From the NCBI GenBank assembly GCA_947384285.1, contig CANDGI010000002.1, positions 62,001 through 126,000 of the forward strand: a stretch of 64,000 bases of DNA, in the 5' to 3' direction. Of this stretch, positions 43,101 to 50,506 are shown piece after piece. Under the pieces are notes generated by a model that worked only from the letters and a program-made list of their open reading frames with translations, had not been told where the DNA came from and ran no database searches. Made by a program: the position numbers and the translations under genes. Within the stretch, counting starts at the first letter, position 1. Each line of letters opens with the position of its first letter. Source of the stretch: an uncultured Lachnospiraceae bacterium (GTDB lineage: Bacteria > Bacillota > Clostridia > Lachnospirales > Lachnospiraceae).

Positions 43101-44663
43101 GGTCACCTGGGCAAATTTCTGCTTGAAATAATTGAACAAGGGCTGATGATCCCCAGCCAGCGCTGCCAGAGGCGTGTCAATCCCCATAGCCGCTGTGCCT
43201 TCTCCGCCGTTTTTGGCCATGGGCAGGATGGCCTCTTTCAAAGATTCATAGGTATAGCCGAAGGTTTTCTGCATTCTCTGACGTTCCTTTTTCTCATATT
43301 CCGGCACACGCTGGTTTGGGATTTTCAAATCCTCAAGATTAATCAGGTTCCGGTCCAGCCATTCCCCGTAGGGCTGCTTCCCGGCATATTTTTCTTTCAG
43401 CTCATCATCATCAATGACACGGCCCTGCACCGTATCCACCAAAAGCATTTTTCCTGGCCGCAGCCGTTCCTTTGCCACAATCTTCGTGGGGTTAATCTCG
43501 AGAACCCCCACCTCTGAAGATAAAATCAGATAATCGTCCTCCGTAATATAATACCGGGAGGGACGCAGGCCGTTCCGATCCAAAACCGCTCCTAAAATAT
43601 CCCCATCGCTGAACACAATGGACGCCGGGCCGTCCCAAGGCTCCATCATCGTGGCATAATACTGGTAAAAATCCTTTTTCTTCTGGCTCATCAGCCCATT
43701 GTTTGCCCAGGGCTCCGGGATGGTAATCATCACCGCCAGGGGCAGCTCCATGCCGCTCATCACCAGAAACTCCAAGGTATTGTCCAGCATGGCGGAATCA
43801 GACCCTTCTGCATTTACCACCGGAAGCACCTTCTGCAGCTCTCCTTTCAGGTATTCGGATTCCATGGTCTCTTCCCTGGCCAGCATCTTGTCCGCATTTC
43901 CCCGGATGGTATTGATTTCCCCGTTATGTACGATAAAGCGGTTGGGATGGGCGCGCTCCCAGCTGGGGTTGGTGTTGGTGGAAAACCTGGAATGCACCGT
44001 TGCGATGGCCGACTCATAATCCTTATCCTGCAGATCTGCAAAAAACAGCCGGAGCTGTTCTACCAGGAACATCCCTTTATACACAATCGTCCGGCTGGAA
44101 AGGGAAACCACATAGGTATCATCGCTGGACTGTTCAAACACACGCCTTGCCACGTAAAGCCTCCGGTCAAAATCCAGCCCCTTGGCAATATGCTTCGGAC
44201 GTTCCACAAATCCCTGCAGGATGCAGGGCATACAGTCCACTGCTTTCTGTCCCAGCTTTTCCGGGGCGATGGGCACCGTCCGCCAGCCCAGAAATTCCAT
44301 GCCCTCTTTTTTCACAATGACCTCGAACATTTTCTTTGCCTGGTTCCGCTTCAGCTCATCCTGGGAAAAGAAAAACATGCCGATTCCGTAATCGCTCTCC
44401 TCGCCCAAGTCAATGCCTGCCTCTTTTGCCGCCTTTTTGAAAAATTTATGGGAAATCTGCAGAAGGATTCCTACGCCATCCCCGGTTTTCCCTTCTGCAT
44501 CCTTTCCCGCTCTATGCTTTAAGTTTTCAACAATCTTCAATGCATCTTCTACCGTTTTGTGGGTTTTGACTCCCTTGATGTTGACTACTGCACCGATTCC
44601 GCAGTTATCATGCTCGAAGCTTGGGTCGTACATACCCATAGCTGTTCTCTTTGTTTCCTGCAT
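40122..44663 (-). CDS. gltB: Glutamate synthase large subunit, 1513 aa
   Basis: After a short N-terminal stretch the catalytic Cys of the class II glutamine amidotransferase appears ([16 protein letters not shown]; the propeptide is only ~20 residues). The central and FMN domains contain [20 protein letters not shown] and [11 protein letters not shown]. A further stretch reads [20 protein letters not shown], and the 3Fe-4S cysteines are in [20 protein letters not shown]. The C-terminal beta-helix domain ends [28 protein letters not shown]-like. It converts glutamine and 2-oxoglutarate to two glutamates. AGGGAGGAT precedes ATG 44663, and a promoter lies 60-88 nt upstream. Confidence 0.97.
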   Translation of the reverse strand: [1513 protein letters not shown]

Positions 44664-44722
44664 GTTCTCATCCTCCCTGCTGTTTGCTTTATCATGGTAA
44701 AGCGCTGCCTTGCACTGAAATT

Positions 44723-44751
44723 AATATACACCTTTTTCCTGCTCTTGTAAA
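44723..44751 (-). promoter_or_regulatory. Sigma-A promoter of gltBD
   Basis: On the minus strand -35 TTTACA (44746-44751), 17-nt spacer and -10 TATATT (44723-44728). The leader to gltB is about 55 nt. I see no other signals in the A/T-rich gene-free stretch from 44752 to 45150. Confidence 0.7.
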
Positions 44752-45150
44752 TAGTTTTTTTCTCATTATTTTCTGATAATAAGATAATATTGTACTATAT
44801 ATGTAGCTTTCTGAAAATTATATTGATTTTTCCGTATTTGCAAGATGTACAGAAACAATTCCTTCTGCATTTTTATAAAAATTTCTCTAACTTTTTATTA
44901 GAAAACATCCGGGCATTCTATATTTTTTTGAATTGTGTAAAAATTCCTGCCTGCATAAAAACACTTTCTTTGAATGGACATTTTAAAACTGTGATGATAT
45001 TCTTTGCCAGAGTGGGCAATCTATTAAAAATGCCAGCTGCTGTAATTATGCTGATGCAGGGCTGCTAATGAGCGTTCCTATCGCTGCGCCTCATACACTA
45101 CAGAAAACACCGAAAATACGCTAACCCCTTTTTCCATAGCTTATATTCGG

Positions 45151-45282
45151 TCAAACTTCCAGCTTCTCTATGCTCTCTTTCGCAAGACTGGTATATCGAA
45201 TAATTTTTTCTATAGGTTCACCATCTGCTTTCATATTCCGGGCAATTCCAAGTTTCTCTTCATGCCTTGCATTTTTATTCAT
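45151..45282 (-). pseudogene. C-terminal remnant of an Rpn/PD-(D/E)XK transposase-like gene
   Basis: The last 43 codons encode RHEEKLGIARNMKADGEPIE, KIIRYTSLAKESIEKLEV. That is the typical tail of Rpn-family (PD-(D/E)XK nuclease) recombination proteins ('EIARNMKxxGxxxExIxxxTGLSxEEIExL'). The rest of the gene is missing; the flagellin terminator abuts it. It is evidence of past rearrangement at this edge of the flagellin locus. Confidence 0.6.
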
Positions 45283-45284
45283 AA

Positions 45285-45312
45285 GAAAACGCCGGCAGAC
45301 GCCGGCGTTTTC
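45285..45312 (-). terminator. Flagellin intrinsic terminator
   Basis: GAAAACGCCGGC (45285-45296) and its exact complement (45301-45312) form a 12-bp stem with a 4-nt loop, 17 nt after the flagellin stop. On the minus strand the stem ends in TTTTC followed by TTAT. Confidence 0.88.
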
Positions 45313-45328
45313 TTTAGAAAATATAGAA

Positions 45329-47311
45329 TTACTGAAGCAGTGACAATACGCCCTGTGTGGACTGGTTTGCCTGGGCAAGCATGGACTGCCCTGCCTGGGC
45401 AAGGATATTGTTCTTGCTGTATTCCACCATCTCAGAAGCCATATCGGTATCACGGATACGGGATTCTGCTGCTGTGGTGTTTTCCACAACATTATCCAGG
45501 TTCGCAATGGTATGCTCTAATCTGTTCTGGACTGCGCCAAGCGCGGAACGCTGTGCAGATACCTTGGAAATTGCATCTGCGATTGCGTCAATTGCGTAAG
45601 TTGCGGAATTTCCGCTGTCGTCGGATACGTTCAATCCCTTGATTCCAAGACCTGCTGCATCCATGGAATCAATGTCGACGGTGATCTTGTTAGTCATATC
45701 TGCATCAGATCCTACATGAAGATTGAAAGATAATGCTTTTTTCACTTCTACGCTGCCCTGTGCAATTGTGAACTTACCATCCCCGTTATTGGTTACAGCA
45801 GCTGCAACATCTGTACCGATACTGGAAGCATTCTGCAATTCTTCTGCCATCATTTCATACGCTTTCTCAGCGCTGATTACCTTTTCACTTCCAGACTCTG
45901 GCAAACCAATGTCACCGATAACCGTCTGTGCGCCGCCGCCATCTATATTAATGGTATCCCCATCATGGATTTTTGCTAAAATTGCATCCTTTGTCAGCTT
46001 AAAAGCTGCCTCATCTACATCCGCCTCATCCACAATTGTATATTCAATCTGCTCTGTAGCGGTTGATATTGCGACTTTCTTTGTGCCGTCAGCGTCCAAA
46101 GCATCAATGGCATCATATATATCTTTTGCAGACGCTGGAGCTGCTGCTGTTGCTTTTGTAGTAACTCCGTCTACTGTAACACTGTCGCCGGTAGAAAGCA
46201 CTGGCTTTGTATTATCTGTAATTCCAGCCCCAGCTTTGGCAACCGTTTCAGTATCTACATTTTTCAGTTGGGCTGAACTTATCTCTCCTTTTTCCAAAGC
46301 AGAAACAATAATGGTTTTTGTCACAACAGCAGCATCCGCTGTAGCAGCGGCTTTATCTGTAACATTTGTATGGAATTTACTACTTGTAACCTGCTTTCCT
46401 GCAGCAAGCGCGTCTTCGATCAATTTTCCTACATTATCTAATCCCACTGTCCCTGCTGTATCGCTGGTTGTTGTAGCTGATGCACTTCCGGTGTTTATCG
46501 TATAAACAGTTTCTCCAATGGTCACTGTGTCAGCGGCTGCCCAATTAATATCGCCGGCCGCAATCTTGTCTGTCACCGTATAGGTGTTTCCATCATATGT
46601 TACACTATCGCCAGCTGTCAATGCCTGTGTCGTAAAAAGTGCATCTGTAGAAATTTTATACCCATCCGTACTTGTATTCAATTCAGCAGGATCTATATAA
46701 TCTTTTCCTACTGCCGCTTTCGGAGCTTGGCCAATTTCATATTCCTTCCCTCCGATGGTAACCTTATCGCCATTTTCCAGAGGCTTATCCAATTCAAAAA
46801 TCGACACCCCGCCGCCCTTATCGGTAAGCTTCCCTTTGATCCCTGCGTCGTGGGCTCCAATGGTCTGGGTTGTGGTAGCTCCGGCCTTATCGCCTTTCAG
46901 CAGATAAATTTCATTGAACTTGGTTGTCTCTGCCACACGGTCAATCTCTGTGGTCAGCTGGTCAATCTCCGCCTGAATCGCATCCCGGTCAGATTCGGAA
47001 TTGGTTCCGTTGGCTGCCTGGGTTGCCAGCTCATTCATACGCTGCAGCATGGAATGCACTTCCGTCAAAGCGCCTTCTGCCGTCTGTACTGCGGAAACGC
47101 CGTCCTCTGCGTTGGTGGAAGCACGGTCAAGGCCGCGGATCTGTTTTCTCATTTTTTCAGAAATGGTAAGGCCGGCTGCGTCATCTGCCGCCCGGTTAAT
47201 CCGGTAACCAGAAGATAACTTTTCCGAAGATTTTGCCTGTGCGCTTGTGGTGATTCCTAACATTCTGTTAGAGTTCATTGCTGTTAAGTTGTGTTGTACT
47301 ACCATTGACAT
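45329..47311 (-). CDS. Flagellin, 660 aa with enlarged variable domain
   Basis: The conserved N-terminal D0/D1 is complete (MSMVVQHNLTAMNSNRMLGI, SSGYRINRAADDAAGLTISE, LQRMNELATQAANGTNSESD), as is the C-terminal D1/D0 (GAVQNRLEHTIANLDNVVEN, DMASEMVEYSKNNILAQAGQ, ending LSLLQ). Residues ~165-560 form a Thr/Ala-rich variable domain with repeated GDSVTVDG-type strands, larger than in minimal flagellins. ATG 47311 has AAGGAGGAA upstream; the longer frame from 47359 is not needed. It follows csrA by ~95 nt and carries two candidate CsrA sites in its leader. No export or hook gene lies nearby, so this is a detached flagellin locus. Confidence 0.95.
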   Translation of the reverse strand: MSMVVQHNLTAMNSNRMLGITTSAQAKSSEKLSSGYRINRAADDAAGLTISEKMRKQIRGLDRASTNAEDGVSAVQTAEGALTEVHSMLQRMNELATQAANGTNSESDRDAIQAEIDQLTTEIDRVAETTKFNEIYLLKGDKAGATTTQTIGAHDAGIKGKLTDKGGGVSIFELDKPLENGDKVTIGGKEYEIGQAPKAAVGKDYIDPAELNTSTDGYKISTDALFTTQALTAGDSVTYDGNTYTVTDKIAAGDINWAAADTVTIGETVYTINTGSASATTTSDTAGTVGLDNVGKLIEDALAAGKQVTSSKFHTNVTDKAAATADAAVVTKTIIVSALEKGEISSAQLKNVDTETVAKAGAGITDNTKPVLSTGDSVTVDGVTTKATAAAPASAKDIYDAIDALDADGTKKVAISTATEQIEYTIVDEADVDEAAFKLTKDAILAKIHDGDTINIDGGGAQTVIGDIGLPESGSEKVISAEKAYEMMAEELQNASSIGTDVAAAVTNNGDGKFTIAQGSVEVKKALSFNLHVGSDADMTNKITVDIDSMDAAGLGIKGLNVSDDSGNSATYAIDAIADAISKVSAQRSALGAVQNRLEHTIANLDNVVENTTAAESRIRDTDMASEMVEYSKNNILAQAGQSMLAQANQSTQGVLSLLQ

Positions 47312-47317
47312 AATTTT

Positions 47318-47375
47318 TTCCTCCTTGTCTTTGAATGCCGCAAATCCGTTTGCGTGCATGGGTGCAGCCTCCTGC
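47318..47375 (-). promoter_or_regulatory. Flagellin leader with two putative CsrA-binding sites
   Basis: On the coding strand GCAG-GAGG-CTGC (47364-47375) is a perfect 4-bp hairpin that displays GGA in its loop, the classic CsrA target. A second AAGGAGGAA (47318-47326) is the flagellin SD itself. This two-site layout copies the known hag leader of Bacillus subtilis, where CsrA blocks ribosome access. The csrA gene lies just upstream. Confidence 0.65.
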
Positions 47376-47406
47376 TTTTTTTGAAAACAGCGGATGCTTC
47401 ACGTTT

Positions 47407-47709
47407 CTAAGTTTTTGCAGGACTTTCTGTCTGTAAATCCCTGCGCGCGCTCTTCCGTTCCGCCATAAGGATTGCCTTGATTTTTTCCTTGGCTTCCGGT
47501 GAAAGCTCTCTGTCCCGGTAATGCTTCACCTCATTTCCCGGGCCTGCCGCCATCCCGTACCGTTCCAACGCCTCACTTCTTACAATGTTGTAAGCCCTGG
47601 GTGCATCAATCAGAACCCTCAGGTTATTGGAACTTCCTCCTGTAAATACCAGTTTGATATCATCCCCAATCAGAACATATTCCCCTGGCTTTACTGATAA
47701 TTTCAGCAT
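47407..47709 (-). CDS. csrA: CsrA-like translational regulator with C-terminal extension, 100 aa
   Basis: The first ~55 residues follow the CsrA fold: MLKLSVKPGEYVLIGDDIKL VFTGGSSNNLRVLIDAPRAY, NIVRSEALERY. The RNA-binding Arg of 'I-x-R-x-E' is kept; the N-terminal strand has Val and Lys where Arg/Lys are usual. About 40 extra charged residues (ELSPEAKEKIKAILMAERK) follow, making it longer than the common 60-75. AGGAGGT precedes ATG 47709. In flagellated Firmicutes CsrA represses flagellin translation and is antagonised by FliW, which is not in the window. It is the first gene downstream of the invertible segment. Confidence 0.85.
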   Translation of the reverse strand: MLKLSVKPGEYVLIGDDIKLVFTGGSSNNLRVLIDAPRAYNIVRSEALERYGMAAGPGNEVKHYRDRELSPEAKEKIKAILMAERKSARRDLQTESPAKT

Positions 47710-47798
47710 ATTAACCTCCTGTTCTCCCTGCCGGATTCCCCCGTGGTAAAATTTGTTCAGCCATTGTAGGTAAGAGGTAACGGCCAAACAAAAGATTA

Positions 47799-47827
47799 AT
47801 GCAACAGTTCTTATACAATTGTTGCAG
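47799..47827. repeat. Left 29-bp inverted repeat (recombination site) of the invertible segment
   Basis: This repeat is the reverse complement of 48511-48539 with 27 of 29 positions matching. It is itself an imperfect palindrome, TGCAACA at one end and TGTTGCA at the other, with 12-bp arms around a central TAT. That is the form of a tyrosine-recombinase core site. Confidence 0.85.
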
Positions 47828-47843
47828 ACTGGAGGTACAAAAA

Positions 47844-48425
47844 ATGGGAACAACACAACCAATCCGCGAGAAAGATGATTTGAAAAAATTTCTGGATTAT
47901 TATCACAACTGCCGCCCAAATGCCAGGAATTATGCGCTTATTACATTCGGGCTGCACACTGCGCTGCGTATCGGCGACATTCTGAATTTAAAATGGGAAG
48001 AAGTGTATGATTTTGACTCAAAATGCTTCCGGGAGCATTTATTCCTGAGAGAAAAAAAGACCGGAAAACAAAATATTGTGGCAATGAACTGCCATTTAAC
48101 GGAAACATTGAACGTTTATAAAAAAAGCCGCAACCCAAAGCCTACCGACTATATTTTTACAAAAACCACTGATTACACACGGCCTTTGAGCCGTTCCCAG
48201 GCCTTCCGCATTATGAAAAAAGCCGCGGCGGAGACACTGCACACCACCCATGTAAGCTGCCATTCCCTTCGCAAAACCTTTGGCTACCACGCATGGAAGC
48301 AAGGGGTCCCGCCTGCGCTTTTAATGGATATTTTCAACCATTCTTCTTACACCATCACCAAGAAATACCTGGGGATTGAGCAGGATGAACGGGATTCTAT
48401 TTTTATGAAAATTGATTTTTTATAA
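47844..48425 (+). CDS. Tyrosine recombinase inside the invertible segment, 193 aa
   Basis: The catalytic residues are all visible: Arg in HTALRIGDILNLKWEE, Lys in EKKTGKQNIVA, His-x-x-Arg in VSCHSLRKTFGYHAW, His in FNHSSYTITKKY and the nucleophile Tyr in TITKKYLGIEQ. At 193 residues it is a compact enzyme close to the FimB/FimE and other small invertase sizes, with only a short N-terminal SAM-like region. ATG 47844 has GGAGG 8 nt upstream. It is flanked exactly by the 29-bp inverted repeats and so would invert its own gene along with the sigma-28 promoter. It probably acts on these two sites. Confidence 0.92.
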   Translation: MGTTQPIREKDDLKKFLDYYHNCRPNARNYALITFGLHTALRIGDILNLKWEEVYDFDSKCFREHLFLREKKTGKQNIVAMNCHLTETLNVYKKSRNPKPTDYIFTKTTDYTRPLSRSQAFRIMKKAAAETLHTTHVSCHSLRKTFGYHAWKQGVPPALLMDIFNHSSYTITKKYLGIEQDERDSIFMKIDFL

Positions 48426-48466
48426 AAAATATTCAGGGGAAAAGGATAAAAAATGAATTTAGGGGC

Positions 48467-48493
48467 TAAAGTTTTCTAGATAATTTCCGATAT
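48467..48493 (+). promoter_or_regulatory. Sigma-28 (SigD/FliA-type) promoter inside the invertible segment, pointing away from csrA
   Basis: The boxes are CTAAA (TAAA at 48467-48470), a 16-nt spacer, and CCGATAT (48487-48493), matching the flagellar sigma consensus TAAA-N14..16-GCCGATAT. In the present orientation it reads right, through the right repeat into a stem-loop. After inversion it would read left toward csrA, about 135 nt from the csrA ATG. Confidence 0.8.
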
Positions 48494-48510
48494 AGGAAGT
48501 GTACAGAAAA

Positions 48511-48539
48511 ATGCAACAATTGTATAAGAAATGTTGCAT
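48511..48539. repeat. Right 29-bp inverted repeat (recombination site) of the invertible segment
   Basis: This is the partner of 47799-47827 in inverted orientation, 27 of 29 positions identical, also with TGCAACA/TGTTGCA ends. The two enclose 683 bp containing only the recombinase gene and the sigma-28 promoter. Confidence 0.85.
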
Positions 48540-48554
48540 TTTTCTTATTTTCTG

Positions 48555-48597
48555 CAATAGAAAGTCTGCGGAATGCACTTTCTATTGTTTGACTTTT
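48555..48597 (+). terminator. Terminator-like hairpin just outside the invertible segment
   Basis: CAATAGAAAGT (48555-48565) and ACTTTCTATTG (48577-48587) form a perfect 11-bp stem with an 11-nt loop, followed by TTTGACTTTTT. It would stop transcription from the sigma-28 promoter in the OFF orientation and from the recombinase gene. Confidence 0.7.
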
Positions 48598-48773
48598 TGT
48601 TACGTCAAAGCCGAACACGCAAATCAAACGTAACTGGAAATAGTATTCCCATCTATAAGAAAAACTTATGTGCAGAAATAACTTATGAAGCCGCGCAGGA
48701 TTTTTTCAAGAACGCCGCGAAAAATCCTGCGCATCCTGTCTGGAGGGTTTTTATCTTACAGAAAAGCCAAATA

Positions 48774-48969
48774 GAAAGGGGCTGCCGGGAAATGATAAGT
48801 TATCCGCAATATATATTGTGGCGCTTTCAGCAGCACAACAATATATTGCAGATATTACTCCGGCGGTTAAATATCGACGTTTTTACTTGCAGATGAAAAT
48901 TTATTCTGCGTAAAATTCGTCGACATTTAACCGCCGGAGTAATAAATTCTATTTCCCGGCAACCCCTTT
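48774..48969. repeat. Inverted-repeat element (copy 2) carrying a second nested element
   Basis: The ends AAAGGGGCTGCCGGGAAAT (48775-48793) and its near-complement (48951-48969) match copy 1 at 38408-38512, and the left ~75 bp are clearly homologous. Between the homologous halves lies an extra palindromic insert of about 90 bp, described separately. Confidence 0.85.
48854..48943. repeat. 90-bp palindromic element inserted in the previous one
   Basis: Perfect 19-bp arms (48854-48872 and 48925-48943; ATTACTCCGGCGG...) enclose further complementary stretches (CGACG/CGTCG, GCAGA/TCTGC). Copy 1 lacks it and reads GGTAAAT at the junction, so the insertion point is between AT and AAAT. No gene fits inside it. 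Confidence 0.85.
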
Positions 48970-49213
48970 TTTAGGAAGCGACGCTCCAGGCCATCTAGCC
49001 ATTCAATACCGCCAGCGAGGGCCTGGAAAGCCCTATGGATTCTCTATTCTTGTTTTACTGGCGGCTGCTGATAAAGCTTTCGGTTGATTTCGTTTTTTAG
49101 GATTTCAATTTCAGCTTCCTGTCCGCCGTTTTTTAATGACACTCAATCCGCTCCACAATCGTTGGCTGGTCAAAGAAGACACTATTTAGTTCTTCTCCTC
49201 CTGGCATCTCATC
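48970..49213. other. Gene-free stretch with short coding-like remnants
   Basis: No complete gene is visible. On the minus strand two short frames look like decayed coding sequence: GEELNSVFFDQPTIVERIEC ending at a stop near 49139, and QEAEIEILKNEINRKLYQQP ending near 49050. The second would suit the tail of a recombinase-like protein. I cannot assign them. Confidence 0.35.
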
Positions 49214-50425
49214 TCACTTCATGGAATCAATAATGGCATCTGCCAGCGCATCCAAATCAACATTTTTGTCTGCGCCCATAGAGGATGCGATGCTCAGCCT
49301 TTCATTGAGAAGCGTCATGTCCTTTAATTCCTCATCGATGAATTTCTGCATCAAATCCCCGGATTTGCAGGCCCAGGAGCCATTTTCAATCAGCGCGAAG
49401 GTACGCTTCTGAAGGTTCAGGGCTTTCATATCCATCAGGAAATTATGCATCACAGGATAGATGCCCAGGTTGTAGGTCACAGACCCCAGCACAATATGGC
49501 TGTATTTAAAGGCTTCTGAAATCAAATAGGACACATGGGTGTTGGATACATCGTATACCGCCACATTGGCGCAGCCCTTCTCGCAGAGCTTAGCAGCCAG
49601 CGCCTGGGCAGCCCCTTCGGTATTTCCATACATGGAAGCATAGGCAATCATGACACCCTTCACTTCCGGCTCATAGCGGCTCCATTTGTCGTACTTTTCC
49701 ACAAGATACCCTAAATTCTCGCGCCAAACCGGCCCGTGGAGCGGGCAGATATATTTAATCTGATCCAGGATTCCCCCGGCTTTTTTCAGCAAAAGCTGAA
49801 TGTGGGGACCATATTTTCCTACAATATTCGTCAGGTAACGGCGGGCTTCATCCAGCCAATCCCTGTCAAAATCCACTTCATCTGCAAACAATTTTCCGTC
49901 CAATGCAATGAAGGAACCAAAAGCGTCCGCAGAAAACAGTACGCCGTTTGTGGTATCAAAGGTCACCATAGCCTCCGGCCAATGCACCATAGGCGCTTCC
50001 ACAAAGGTTACCGTGTGGGTTCCAAAGCAGTGGGTGTCCCCTTCTGCCACTGTTACGCATTCGTGGGCATCTGGATGGAATCCAAACTGCCGCATCAGCA
50101 TAAAGGATTTTTCCGTAGAAATAATTTTTACCTCTGGATAGCGCAGCAGAATCTGTTCCACGCAAGCCCCATGGTCCGGCTCCATATGGTTGACAACCAG
50201 CCAGTCCAAGGAGCGCCCTGCCAGCACGTAATCCAGATTTTCCAACAACTGCCGGCAGGCTGACCAGTCAGCCGTATCAAAAAGAACAGTCTCCTGATCC
50301 AGCAGCAAATACGCATTATAGCTTACACCATAAGGAATGGGATGAATATTTTCAAACAAATGAAGCCTGTGGTCATTGGCGCCGACCCAGTACAAATCTT
50401 CTGTTACCTTCCGTACACAATACAT
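49214..50425 (-). CDS. FprA-family A-type flavoprotein (flavo-diiron protein), 403 aa
   Basis: The N-terminal metallo-beta-lactamase-like domain contains the diiron ligands H-x-E-x-D-H (VVNHMEPDHGACVEQ), a distal His (APMVHWPEAM), Asp (LFSADAFGSF) and His (ICPLHGPVW). The C-terminal flavodoxin domain starts VMIAYASMYGNTEGAAQALA and has a GSVTYNLGIYP loop. Such proteins reduce O2 to water or NO to N2O, usually taking electrons from rubredoxin. ATG 50425 has AAAGGAGGAAAG upstream. It lies 82 nt after a gene that ends in a rubredoxin domain, so both are probably in one operon. Confidence 0.93.
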   Translation of the reverse strand: MYCVRKVTEDLYWVGANDHRLHLFENIHPIPYGVSYNAYLLLDQETVLFDTADWSACRQLLENLDYVLAGRSLDWLVVNHMEPDHGACVEQILLRYPEVKIISTEKSFMLMRQFGFHPDAHECVTVAEGDTHCFGTHTVTFVEAPMVHWPEAMVTFDTTNGVLFSADAFGSFIALDGKLFADEVDFDRDWLDEARRYLTNIVGKYGPHIQLLLKKAGGILDQIKYICPLHGPVWRENLGYLVEKYDKWSRYEPEVKGVMIAYASMYGNTEGAAQALAAKLCEKGCANVAVYDVSNTHVSYLISEAFKYSHIVLGSVTYNLGIYPVMHNFLMDMKALNLQKRTFALIENGSWACKSGDLMQKFIDEELKDMTLLNERLSIASSMGADKNVDLDALADAIIDSMK

Positions 50426-50506
50426 ATTCTTTCCTCCTTTTACCTCACATTCTGCAGCAAGATTAGCTGCCGCCGATAACATATTTTATAACATTCCAGC
50501 CAGAAA

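Noticed and set aside
44790-45068. Small plus-strand ORF in the gltB upstream region
   Set aside because: Low-complexity Phe/Lys/Asn-rich translation of A/T-rich DNA with no ribosome-binding site.
46727-47218. Plus-strand frames opposite flagellin
   Set aside because: They are shadows created by the conserved flagellin N-terminal coding sequence.
47844-48425. Recombinase as the integrase of a genomic island or prophage
   Set aside because: No att-like direct repeats, tRNA target or phage genes accompany it. The exact inverted repeats and internal promoter favour a local inversion switch.
48573-48896. 107-codon plus-strand ORF right of the inversion switch
   Set aside because: It runs through the terminator hairpin and into the inverted-repeat element; no protein-like conservation is visible.
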